A DNA stretch of 64,000 nucleotides from Rhabdornis inornatus (Eukaryota > Chordata > Aves > Passeriformes > Rhabdornithidae). The notes beneath the pieces are model-generated. The model made no database searches. It had not been told where the DNA came from and worked only from the letters and a program-made list of their open reading frames with translations. Shown here in pieces: positions 11,031 through 23,900 of this stretch. Positions within the stretch are counted from its first letter, which is position 1. Every line of letters starts with the position of its first letter. The stretch lies in the NCBI GenBank assembly GCA_013397075.1, contig VWZS01000638.1, positions 1,956,125-2,020,124 on the forward strand, read 5' to 3'. The position numbers were made by a program, and so were the translations under genes.

Positions 11031-14000
11031 TGAAGAGGCCACTATGAGGATCTAATCTATGGCTAAGACCACCCCTTGCCTGGCAGTCTGCATTGCCATC
11101 AGCTGTATGCATGGTGAGCACATTGGGGTTTAGATCAGCTGTCTGTGCCTTGTCCCTCATTAACATGGATAAAAGCGATGGCCTCTGCCGGGTGTGCAGC
11201 ATTCCTCAGCATACCAGCTGCAGCTCCATCTTAATGCATCCTCTGGGCTTGGAGAATTAATTAGTTCTGATAGTCACCGTGTTTCAAAATGATGGCTGTC
11301 ATAACCCCACAGATAAAATTACACACCCCTGGCATTTTCCACATTGCCCATTCAGGCTCTCCATAGGCCACCGTTGGCATCCTCAGATGTATGGCACTGG
11401 AAAGATTTAACTTGCCAAACCCTTTTTTTTTATATCCCTTTGTTATGTTCCAATTAAATCTGTGTTAATCAAAGGCAGTATTTCCCAAATATTCCCCCCT
11501 CCTTTCCCCAAGCCTCCTAGGCAACTTGACAGTTTGTGCCCCCCTTTCTCCCACCTACAATTAGCATTCAGACGTTTCTCTCGGCAGAGCCAAAGCCTCC
11601 CTCCCCCTAGGAAGCTTTCTTCTTATGAACACATTTTATATTTCCCTAGCCCTCTGCAAGGTGCTTTAGCCAGTTTCCAAACAAAGAGCAAAGTGACTTC
11701 CCTCAGACATGTGGAGCCTCCAACTGTTTTCAAACACCCCTGTGACAGTTTTCCTACTGTGACTGGCTCTAAAACAGAAGCCATATACAGTAAAAAAAAC
11801 AATAATTCATTTATTTTCTTCTGCTTACTTCCAAATTACCAAGAATATCAAATTTAGCTCAATACTGCCCTCACCCTTGATACTCTCTGAGATCTCACTA
11901 AATAGGCCTGGGAGAGGAGCTGAGCTGCAAGTAGGGTAGGACGTACCAGGAAAGCACTACCAGCTTCTATCATGCAGAGCTCACAAATGTTCAGCCTGCA
12001 ATGAGTGCTTGCTTTCAAAGTAGCCTTGTTTCTTTCTTATTTATTCCTCTGAAATGGGGCTTTGGCAATATGGTCGTGAAATGGCTGAGCTTTGTATGAG
12101 TCTCTGAGACCTCATCATATGAAATTCAGTCACCTCTGGTTGAGAGAACTTCACATTCTGAAAGTTAAGGGAAACAACATACAATGCAATCTATGTGGTC
12201 ATATTAAATTAAAAATTTTTAAAGTACAGAAAAGTGTGTGGTTATCAAAACTGTAGAACAAAGCCAGTGCTGCAACCATCATGTCTGCGTCTCTGCTGAT
12301 TTTGATTTACTTTTGAACTGACCTCACGAACCTGGCTCTTGAGGAAGAGCAATCGCCTCATTGTAATGCTGAAATAAATACAGTTTTCAAAAATATTTAT
12401 GTAAATGAGCCATCACATTTTCTCTGGTTGGTTGACATTTACAGAGCAGAAATGGAAGCAGTAACTTGGGGAGAGGTTGTAGGTGAATGAAGAAAGTAAA
12501 AGGACAACTAGTTCACAATTACCTAAAGTAGGAGCATCCAGTCCAGGAGTGCAATAGCACGGCAAAGCAAAACTGTGACACACACAAGGGAATGCTGCAG
12601 CACATGGCATTTGCAGTATTAAAGCACACACAGTGACTCTTAATAATCTTTTTCACCAGGCTGCTTGCAACCTGAAAGTTTTCAGAGGTAGAAGGGTGAC
12701 TGGCAGCTGAGACAGGGCATCTGAGGAGGGAGGCTTGGCTGGGCTCCCCATGCCAAACTGATCCCAGGTTTCAGGCAGGCAGTTCCCAGGCTGGCTGTCA
12801 GACACCCAGCCACACTGCACAGGCTGTGCAAGCACTGATGTGCCATCTTCCCACCCCAAGGGCCCAGGGAGCCCCACTCTGTGTGCCAGGTGACCTTGTA
12901 GCCTGAATTTCTGCCCAAAGTGGGGCAGGAACCAGCCAGGTAGAGCTGTAGCCAGAGCCTGGCACAGCCTGTAACCTCCATGAAGAAGGAAAATGCCTGT
13001 CACCAGCAGGAGGAAAGGGTGGCTGGTCCCTCTGGAACAAGGAAAGCAATCATCATAGCAGTTAGTGAGGAAGCCATGCTCTGATGAGAAGGGAGAGGAA
13101 GGAAAGGGAAAAAGAGTTTACTTCACACAAATGCCTATACAAGAGGCAAGAGCAGATAACAAGAGAGCTGATGCTGTTACTTTTTATCTCAGTCTACAGG
13201 ACAGGAAAGGGACGTGCTTGATTTACAGCTCCTTTCAGCACTGCACTGCTGAAGTGGAGACAGGCAGGCGACCCAGCTGACCCCAAGCTGCTGAAGAAGC
13301 TGCCAGCTCCTCCAGCACCCCCACAGGCACCAGGCAGACGTGGTTTGCCCAGGTGGCACAGACCCTGCCCGGACAGCCACTCTGCCCACACTACCACAAG
13401 GCGTTTCTGCAGAAGAGGCTCCCAAACATCCCACAAAGAATGGGACGCGGCCATGGGCTATCACCAGCCAGAAGAGGAGATCCTCCAGGATTCTGCTTTT
13501 GGAGTAAGACCTGAGCCATCCCTTCCACCAAGCCAGATTGTACATAGTATGCAAAGCCAAAGTAATGTGAAACTTTGACCTCAGAAAAAAGAAACAGCCC
13601 TTCTTAGGAACGTACCTACTGTCAGCATGTCCATCACAACCCTGGCTGCTATCATGTCTGCACAAACAAGGAATGAGTTACTTTCCTCATCATATAGAGA
13701 AAGCAACAGGATCTGATGGGTGCACAGGAAACACCTTGCCCTGCCACCTCCAGCCATTTTGCAGTGTTCTCTTAGAGTATATAACAAAAGTAGATGAATT
13801 TGTACATTATGTTGTATGTTTATCACCACTCGGTTCTTTAAGAAAACCACACAGTTAAAGATAAGGTGTTATGAAGCACAGCTTTGTATTAAGGTGCCCT
13901 TAAGGAGCACTTTCTAATGACAGAAAAAATCCTAAGGTTGGGGGACCAGGCAAAGCTGACAAACTGGAGGGAGCCAAATTATTGGGTATTTGAGACATGA

Positions 14001-14821
14001 GAGAGCCTGCCCTAACAACATTGACCAGAGCAGTGGCAAAGAGCAGCACTAGAAATGAGCTGAAAAACTCTGAAATGAAAGAAAAAGTCTTGCTTTAGGC
14101 AAATCAAAATGCTTTTGGCAAATCTGAATATTCATCTCTCCCAACCATACCCAAGTAATATAGCTGAGTTCTTTTTCCTCTGCTTAGCTCCAGAAAATCA
14201 GTCAAAATTATTTAACAAAAATAGCAAAAGGCAGGAAAAATATGCCCTTTTTATCTAGCTAACCAAATCTGGGAGATGTTCTTTTGGCCTCCTAAGATAA
14301 AATCAATAGTATTTCCCCAGAATCACATTGGGGTGACCTATCTGTATGTTATTAGGGCTGATAAGCCAGCTTCTAGAGATCCTTTGCTCTCTCTTAGGTC
14401 AGTTAAATAACTGTAATAATGAGAAGCACAGTAGCTACTCCTGCCCCCTCTCCATGCTCACCTAAAAGAAGGAATCATCTTCTGTCATAGCAGTTCAGTG
14501 TCCTTGGTTTTGTACTATCAACAGCTCCAGAGAGAGGAATAAATGATCAGAGCCCTGTCAGGATATCCTGCCATTCAGTGGGGGGGCTTTATTCAGCTTT
14601 CCAGTGAGAGCTTTCAGCAAATACCCTGCGTTTTGGAATCTCTCCTGCCTGGGCAACTCTGCATGCCTTATCCTTCATTCACTTACCTTGGGGAAGACAA
14701 GAGACCTGTTAAAAGTATTTGCCTGAGAATGCAGAAGAAACAGCACCTCTAACAATCATTTTATGTCAGAATTTGAATTTTCATTCTTGGACGGCTCCAA
14801 AAGGAAAAAGTTCAATTCGCA
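11031..14821. other. Proximal upstream flank of STAB2, including unmapped 5' UTR
   Basis: A GC-richer patch lies at about 12650-13500. It carries overlapping minus-strand open frames of 116 and 158 codons with no recognised domain. The last few hundred bases before 14822 should hold the promoter and 5' UTR of STAB2. I see no convincing TATA box, initiator or CpG island, and the transcription start cannot be placed. The bases just before the ATG (gca) put a G at -3. Confidence 0.45.
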
Positions 14822-14905
14822 ATGGAAAAAAGTCCAGGGTTTTTAATTTGTTTTGCTTTTTTGGTTGCAATGAAACTATGTTTGACATCACAAGTCCAAG
14901 ATGAG
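14822..14905 (+). CDS. STAB2: STAB2 exon 1: signal peptide
   Basis: 28 codons. The ATG has G at -3 and G at +4, a strong initiation context. A short charged start (MEKSPG) is followed by a hydrophobic core at residues 7-21, FLICFAFLVAMKLCL, then polar TSQVQDE. This is a classic secretory signal peptide with cleavage probably near residue 22-24. The donor is GAG|gtaag and the junction is phase 0, which fits the exon 2 reading frame. Confidence 0.9.
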
Positions 14906-17900
14906 GTAAGTAGCACCTTTTTATGTAATGGATTATTATCTGTCTATATTACTCTGCATTATAGAGAGAACAGTTATCAGAGACTGTATCTTATAGCAGA
15001 AAAACCCACTTTAGCAGTCACTGGTGCATATGACAATGAATTATAACCTAAGAGCTCTGTAATTCAGTCGTCTGAAATAACAGAAATGCATCTGTTTATT
15101 CTACATGAGAATTTGGCTCAAATGATATAGCATGAGTAACTGAAAAAGTCTCTAAAACTGGCATATGTGACAAAAGACTCTAAAAGATGCAATTATCAAA
15201 AGAAATTGATTGGAATTTCTGCTAAGTTAGAAGATGAAAGCAGAATTTTTTTCTATAATGAAAATTACCTGTTCCTACTAACTAAAAGGAGGAAAAGCTA
15301 TTTTAGACAGGTGAGGGATAAAAATCTAAGGAATTGAGCTACTTAAAGTAATAACACAAAGTTATAAATGTATTTAAAGGGTTTGTAGACCTTTGGGGAA
15401 GAGGTGCTTTTATCATGTACAAATATAATGAATCTGTGGAATTTCACAGCATCTGTTTTCACCACCCTTGTAGAGAGCCAGAACAGATTTAGAAGAGGAA
15501 ACAAAAGGACAGAGAGAAATTAGAAGGGGGAAAAGGAAGACACTCAGGTGTTTTGTTGCTGTTTTTGTTGGTTGGTTGCAGTTCTTAAATGGAAACATAC
15601 TTTGAAATGTACAAAAATTACTGGGAAATATGTTAAAGTTATTATTCTTCTTAAAGAAAATACCAAAAAATGAGACACTAAAAGAAGAGACACTGAAAAG
15701 TCAACTTTCTTCCATTTTCTCTAAAAGTAAGAAGAGAAAATGAGGAATTGGGTGAAAGTGGAAATAATGTTACTATTCCAAAACAAAAACCAATTCCAAG
15801 ATTCCAAAACACCAGCTGGTGGTATAGAAAGGGCATAAGTTATTTTTATTTAAACTTTTCCTTTTCAAAACACTCAATGAATTTGATTGTTCCAAAAATG
15901 AAATTTTATGGGGTGCCTTTTTTTGAAAACAACGAAATATCTTTTGAAGCTGTATCCACATTATACCCACATCTGGGAAAAGGTCACATTTTTCCTTCAA
16001 AGACACCTGAAAGCATCTACACAAGAAAAGGATTTCACTACCCAAATATTTCAGTGTTACCCAGAACAGACTTCAACAGTGCACTTACGAAGACTAAAAT
16101 ATGACAACTAGACAGATGTTGAAATGTGCTTATATGTGGGTGGTGGCAATCACATAGAGTGGGTCAGAGGTTATGAAGCTAAATCTCCTTATCAGTGTCA
16201 GTGATACCTCCTCACAAACTTTGCTGCTGAAATGTCCAGCTGTCATGGGGAAAAACTGCTGAGTGAGGGCTTCATCCAGGACCACCATGGGACATGTGGA
16301 AACCCTGCCCAAGGTGCCAGGGTACCTACCTGGACCACTGTGAGATTCTGCAGAGGCTGCAGCATCCCATGAGTGCCCAGAAGGTCCAGAACTCTCTGAA
16401 CTGCACAGAGTTGTGTTGCTGGTTTTTGAAAACCATACTCTGAATTAGATAATTTCTCACCATTTACGAATTATGAACTTACTTCTACAAATACCAGGTA
16501 CAAAGAAGATGAAGCCAATATTAGATGCAGCTCAGCAAAGACTTACTGCTTTAAAATAGACACATAAAACCAGGTTTTTAAAAAAAACAGTGTGCTCTGG
16601 TGGGGTCAGGCCCAAAACCTCCACCAGATTTGAATGCAAAGCAAGATGTCATTCTTTGACACCAATTTGAAAATACCAGCCATAGCCCTTTAGATCAACA
16701 CAGTGGCGCTGATTTAATTTTTCCTCCCCCACATCTTGTTTAATTTTGCCTTTGAGTGGGGAAGGCACTTGTCAGCAACTTTGGAACTAACACTCCCTAG
16801 GCTGATGCTGTCTTTGTAACCTGGCTTTTAAGACAGACAAACTAAGTATTTGTTGATAAAGCACTCTTAGGATAAATATTAGACTTAGAAGGGTTTATCC
16901 TGCAGTGCTTGGACATAATTTGTGCAGATAAAGCTTCTGCAAAGCACTAATTTGTGGTCTATTACCTAGTTTAGCTCTGAAACAAGGAGTTCCTGCCGAA
17001 CAGAAAAGAGCTGTGAGGGAGAACAAAGCTGAGTTAAACTTGTCATTTTTCAGCAATGTAGTTCGGGGTAGTGTTTTTCCTTCTTGTTAACTATTCTTCT
17101 CCTATTTCAGGTGAAGAAGCAATGTGATCAAAAGCTGCTCATTAGAATGAAAACCAAATGTGTACCTTGCTCTTTAAACCTGGACACCCAGTGCCCTGCT
17201 GGTTACACCAAAATTACCAATGGGACTGGGACACCAGACTGCAGGTATCTCTGCTGTCAGAGCTTTTCTCATTTATATTGTTCTCCAGTAATTAGAAAAC
17301 ATTAATACATATGAAAACTTCTCTAGTCTAAGCAATTTTCTTATGGAACATTTACCATTGGCTTCACCAACTCCAGAACTCAAGCTGCATTCAGGGTATT
17401 TGATGCTTGAAGTTAAACAGTAAGTGATATAAGAGGAAAATAAACATTGCTATTGATGTTCTAACAGATTTTCTCTGAAATAGTCTAATAGAATCTCTTC
17501 TATATTTATTCTGCATACTTGATATGAATTATACAAAAATATATTATAAATATGTATTATTATTTTATGGATGTGTTAATCTTATATATCATATAAATAA
17601 GGTATTTTAAAATACTGTTTCAAATAAAAACTTAGAGAAATGTGCTGTATTTAGGCTGGGGTGGGAAGATAAATACATTGTTCAAAAGAAACAGCTCCAA
17701 GGATCTTTTTAGTCCAATGTATATTTTATTGAAGAAGGAAAAATGTAGATCAATGCAACCAAGTTTAAAGTGCTCCTGTCTGACACTGAAAGGGGAAGAA
17801 CTTAAGAATTTCATTTTTCCCCACAGGAGGCTTGTAATACTTGTAAAAAGCAGCTCTAACTTCTTTTCCACAGGTATTACCTGGAAATTAAAACCCACAC

Positions 17901-20900
17901 ACTTTCTTTTCCGGGCTGTCGGCATCGTTGTGTGAAGGAATTTGAACAACCTGAGTGCTGCCAGGGCCACTGGGGCCCAGACTGCATGGGTAAGTTGTTT
18001 TGGGCTTTGGGGTTTTATTTTCATATAGAATTTAAACAGAAATAAAGCAGCAACTTTTCTTCTTTTCAGAAATTATTGCTGTAAGAAGTTTGCTCCTCAG
18101 AGCTTGTTACAAAAATAGAAATAAATAGCAGTTTTCAGCTAAAACTTCTGGGATTTGAAGAAAAACAGGTGTTCAAATTTTCATTTAAAAAGAAAAATGT
18201 AAAGAGCCTCAGAAAACCTCCTAGATTTTGAGATTTTTTGAAACAAACCATTACAGCCAACGACTGCAGAATTATTTCATTCAAGAGGATGCTTAAAATG
18301 GATTTTAAAAATTAAGATTATTTTCAAACCAAAAATTCAAATGTTTCATTTTAGGTCAAAACCACCCTCATCTCCATCTGAAATATTTCCAAATCTCTTT
18401 AATTCTAGACTTTGTGATGCAGGGAGGATCTTTTCTTTCAGCTCAACTTGAAACAGTTTCTTGAACTGCCTGTGAATGCTGAAGGCCATTACTGAAGAAA
18501 GGGAATCAGGAGTGCCTCCTCTGCTGCTGCCCCTTCCTCAGCAAAAGCTTTTCAGCATCTCCACACATGCATCAAATCTCAGGCTACCAAGATGGTCATC
18601 CAGACCCACAGAGGAAGTTTCCCTGCCCAGTCAGAGTGGTTTTTCCTTTAGTTAATGACCTCAATTTCTGTTTCAATGGCTGTGAAGTCCTTTATCCAAA
18701 AAATAGATTTTTTAAAAATTATAATTTTAGCCCAAGCTATTATTTAAATACTAGTCATCTATCTGCTAAAAGAAAGCAATCCAACTGCAGCTCACAGCAA
18801 CTTCAAGAGAAAAGACAACCTGAGTGAGCAGTGTGCGCTTATGTCTTCTGAAGAGAGTGACTTGTGGGATGGTTTGCCAGCCCACCACCAAATCTACCTC
18901 ACCATCCCATAGTCAGGGTGCTCTGGGCAGCCCACAGGGGGCAGCAGAATTTCTGGAGAGGGGCAGAGTCCCCTGCCCCAGTGTGGGAGCCCTGCTTGCA
19001 CCACTGTGTGAAGGAGGCTGCAAAGGCAAGAAAGCCCTCCCTTCCTTTGGACAAACTTCCTGACCCCCAAAAGCAAAGAATCAAGGTCTCAGCATTGTTT
19101 CTGCTTTCATTTGGAGAAAAACAAAATACTTATCTCTAGGTTATCACAACCTCTGTAATAGAATACAGCACAAGCTGAAATATTTGGAGAAAAGATGGTC
19201 CTTCCTGAGGCTGGGCAAAAATCCCTGACTAGGGGTTTACTTCACATTTAGCATCCGATGGCAAGGACAAAATTAGGTCTTAAATAGCACTCTGACTTCC
19301 TTAAATGATAGCACATGCTGAAACACACAGTGTGAATGAAAGATCTTTTGTCCCATTCCCTCCCCACAAAGCACACCAAGCCATCTGGCTGCCACCAATC
19401 CTTCTGTAAAAAGTCATCAAGTCAAAAGAGAAAAGCACAGGCTCAGGAAAGGTCCAGGGGGAAAGAGCACAGCCTTTCCACACTGCCAGCATCATCCAAC
19501 CACAGGTACTACAGCTGGTGGCGTTCAGGTGCAGCAGGAGCTGCTCCCTACCCCAGCACAGGTTCCCACACTGGGCAAATATTTCCATGGCTCCAAAGAA
19601 AATCTGGTCTACCAACTGAAAGGTGCATGACATGACCAACAGAGTAGAAAGAACTGTAAGAATAAAGGGGGGGGATGTGCGAGAAGAAAAAATAAAGGCC
19701 AAGAGGAAAGATACTAAATTTAATACTAACAAATTATATGGTTCAAAATACTTCTTTACAAATACTACTCGCTGCTTCAGCCTCACAGTGAGTCAGGCAA
19801 AGAGAACTACTTTAAGAGGCTCTATTTGATAACACTTGGAAAGTGCTGAATTTAAGTCCAGGAAGGGAAAATATGCTGATAGATTTAGGTTCTTTTGGCC
19901 TAGATTCAAAGACTTGTCCTTCACACTCTGACAGCTGTTAAGAGATAAGCAAGAGCGTCTCTTTCTTACAGCTTTTCAAAAAACATCCTAAATAAAAGCA
20001 GAGGTCTCTCTTCTCCCTGGGGTGGCAGCAGCTGGCTGTGCCAGTACTGCTCCAGTGTCCCAGCACTGCCTCCTGTGGCCCTGCTGGTTGCAGGAAGCAC
20101 TTTATCTGCCTGGCCAAACTTGTACAACAGCATGGTAATTTACCCAACTTCTGATAAAGCTGTCCCTTGGTGCTGGTATCAAAGCAAGAGACAAGATGTA
20201 GTGAAGACAAGGAGTGCAATGAATGCCAGCGGCAAAAAAAACTACTGCTTTGTCAACAATTTTAAAGTACCTTTTCCTAGGAATTATACCATGAACTCTG
20301 GGTTTTCTCTATCATTGCATATTCAATAAAAGCATCAATGCAAATAATTTTTTCCATTCTGTACAAATATTAAACAGTTTCCATGAATCCTTAAGATTTA
20401 GCTGTCATATGGTAGGCAGAAAACAAGATTCACTAAAAGCCACTTTAAAGGATATGCATTTATTACTTTCCCTCATTTGTACTTATTTAACCTAAATTGT
20501 TAAATGTCTTATTATTTCAGTGTGTATGAGAAAAACAGCACTAAAATTTTCATCTTTAAATTTATTGGTTTTTCAAAAGAAGCTTACACAGATGCAATAG
20601 ACCTCAGACTACATTGAGGAATAAATTAAGAAATATTAATGGACTGGTATAAAGCCAAAGCTTTCAGTGGAATTGAGTGTACACATATGCACATCCTCTT
20701 ATTTGCTCAACACTTCAAATCAAATTCATTTTTACTAAAGCTTCCACATTACCTAAATACTCTAAATCAGTATTAACTTAGGCAGGGGGAGCATAAATCT
20801 GGTGCTGCCCCTCTCCACCCACACAGAACAAACTCTGAGACTCTTTACAAGCAATAAATCTTACTAGTAAAGTACATCACCTGTGAGTACCTGTGGGGCC

Positions 20901-23900
20901 AGTAGGAGTTTGATAAATTTACATACCACCTGCATCAGAATTATGGTACCTAATGGGAATTCTAATTACAGGAAGGAAAGGCTTATGGTAGAGTGTTAGT
21001 ACATCATTTCCAAGGAGGAGCAGGACAACTGTAAAAAATAAGGGTATCCCTACAGGAGACAAAATCTGACAGAATGATCTGACTAAAAACCACTGTAATA
21101 TACATTTCCTGTAGGCAATCTTTCAGTAAAGATTTGAATCTTGAAACCTTTCAGACAAAAAAAAAATGGACTATTTCATTATAAATATGGTAATTTTTTC
21201 TTATCTCATCCTGCTGGCTGGGGTTTTTGTTCAGACTGTCTCACCTTCTATACCACTGCCTGTAACCATGGTTTTAGCACCAGAGGCACTGAAGAGCATA
21301 ACTCACCTTTGGCACACCAGTTTGATTAGTAACCACAGCCCCTTGGACAGGATTTGGTTGTTAGATATCTAGATATTTCAATTTCCAAGATCGTTTGAAT
21401 CAATTATCACAGTCTTAAGAAGGTAGCAGGTAAAAGGAAAAATATCCCATATAAAGCAAATGCAATTTTTGGTGAGGAAAAAAAAGGCTTATTAAACTCT
21501 AACTTAGCATCAAATAAATCCTGAGAGCAAATTATCAATCCATCCGAGGGGAGCACAAGGGTCAGAGCAAGGTGACTGATGGCTTAACCATTGTCATTCC
21601 CAGCATGTCCAGGAGGAGCTGCATCACCATGCAACAGGAGAGGACACTGCTCACAGGGCATTACTGGGAATGGAACATGCACTTGTCAGGTACGTCCTTT
21701 CTTCTAAATGAAAATAAAATACAGCAATAGCAAATAAGCTGTCCTAAGGAGTAACGTATGTTCTACTGTATAAATACATTAAAGGAAAGTATTCCAGAAT
21801 CATTCCAGCAGCAATGATCAGCTTGGATTTCATTTTTTGCTTGGATTGCATTAGTCTTTACACTCTTATTTCTCCAGACTTGGGTGTGTTTGGGTGGAAT
21901 TATAAAAAAGTTCTTTCATCTTACCTTCCTGAGACAGGTGTTTTGAGTTCCTCTATTTTTTTTAATTGTGCTATTACTTGTGACTTTTTGCCCTAAATAG
22001 AAAGTACTTATACATGGGGCTATGGGACTATACTTTCTATACATTGTTCCTTTGCTGCAAGTGCAACGTGTAGGGCTTAACCTCAGGCAAGTAGATTTTC
22101 AAGAAACAATTCAAATTAATCTTTTCTACCTCACCTTCTAATGGTTCATCTTTACTTTACATCAAAAGTCCTCTTCTGGGGACATGTGAAAAAGAGACAG
22201 AGGTAGAAGTATCCAGAAAACACAACTCAACAACTGTGAACCTGATTTGAACACTACACTTGATTACTGTACTTCATTGTTACCTTGATATTCAGAACAT
22301 CTGATTTGAAGATCTACAGATTACTTTTTAAAAAGGTGTGGGGGCAAGATTGTTCAAAAGACGATGTTTTCTAGATTGCGATAGCTAGTGATTGAAACTT
22401 TCATGTTATTTTCTTTTGTCAGTGAAAGATGCTATTTTCAGCCTGCTAAGCATATATCTATCTTATAGAGATAGATGAGAAACTCAAGTTTTTATTTCTG
22501 TTGTGTGATTCACAGAAAGGGTTTGGTGGGACAGCCTGTGAAAAATGTGCTGAAGACAATTTATTTGGTCCTGACTGCACATCAGGTAAGTTTCAACTTT
22601 CTTTATTTGATTAGGGAAAAGAAGGGAGTAAAAGCTCTATTCATACTCCAAGAAATCACAGTGAGAGCCCAAACAGTTCCCAGTAAGAGCTGCTGTCTGC
22701 CTCAGAGAACACAGTGGGGAAAGGAAAGAGAGCTCTTTGCCCTATTCTGTGCCAGGGAGATATACAATTCTGTCAAAAGTGAGGAGAAGGGTGTGTTTAC
22801 TTTAGCTTTGTGGTTTGGGTGATGGAGGAATTCACTGATTAGCCATATGTCTATCAGAAGCAGAAGTCTGAAGGAGCGATTAAAGCTGTGTACACTTTTT
22901 AAAATGTTTATGTGTCACAAGTATATATATGCACATAACATTTTCCACTTTTGCCTGCTTCTTAATCATCTCTACTATTCCACCTTCCTAACCCTTGCTG
23001 AAAATTACACTGAAAAGCCAGAAAACTGCCTGGAAAAAATTTTAAAACAGTTTTATTCTTAAGTGGTTGCTTATCTCAAAGTAAAACTCATTTTCTTCCC
23101 TCAAGATCTACATAATGTTACTTTTAAGGAGTCACAAATTGTCTCAATTTAAATAATCTATGTTGGCCTTTCTACACTAATCCTACACCACTGCTGGCTC
23201 AAAAGCCCTTTTTCTACCAGCTGTCCACTGGATGCCAGTGTTGATACATAGAAATGTAACTGAGCCAGCATTTTCATAAAAATAGGGTACTTGAATGAAT
23301 TTAATATCATAAATGTAATTATTTTCCAAGAAGTTACTGAAGGATTCAGTTACATATTATTTTAAGCAATATTTTACACTTCAGCTTTCAGATATTTGAG
23401 CATCTCCAAGTGTTCTAAAATAAATATATTATAAACAATGTTCATTTGTGGCTAACTGCTTTTCAGCAATACCTGAGACATATCTGCTTTTTATATTACG
23501 ACTATCAATATGGGTAGGAAGTTATCAATTAATTTGTGAAGGTGATTTGCTTGAACACAAGCTATGTTTTTAAGGGGAGGAGGATATGCTACATCAATGC
23601 AGCTTAAACATGAAGTCAGCTATACAATTCTGTACCTCTTCCAGACTTTTCCAAGTATAATTCTAAATGACCTTTTTAAAAAGCATCATTGCCATAATTC
23701 AAACAGTTATAATTATAAAGCTTTTGCAGTACACTTAAGGCCTCAAAAATTACTTATAGAAGGGTCTCACAGTTGCCTAGACTGTGAATGCATCATCTTG
23801 TGGGCATATTGTCATTGGGTTTATAACCAGAAATGAGAGACTACAGGAAGAAAGAAGCCTGAGACCTCTACCATGATTAATTATGCTTTTAACTAAATAA

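Noticed and set aside
14530..14560. AATAAA-like string considered as a TATA box for STAB2
   Set aside because: It is a single AT-rich word in AT-rich DNA with no matching initiator or known start site.
19301..19786. 161-codon minus-strand frame in intron 3
   Set aside because: No recognised domain, no conserved splice context and biased composition. Probably chance.
21166..21372. 68-codon frame with a hydrophobic start in intron 3
   Set aside because: It resembles a signal or membrane segment but has no splice context or homology. Short hydrophobic frames are common in AT-rich DNA.
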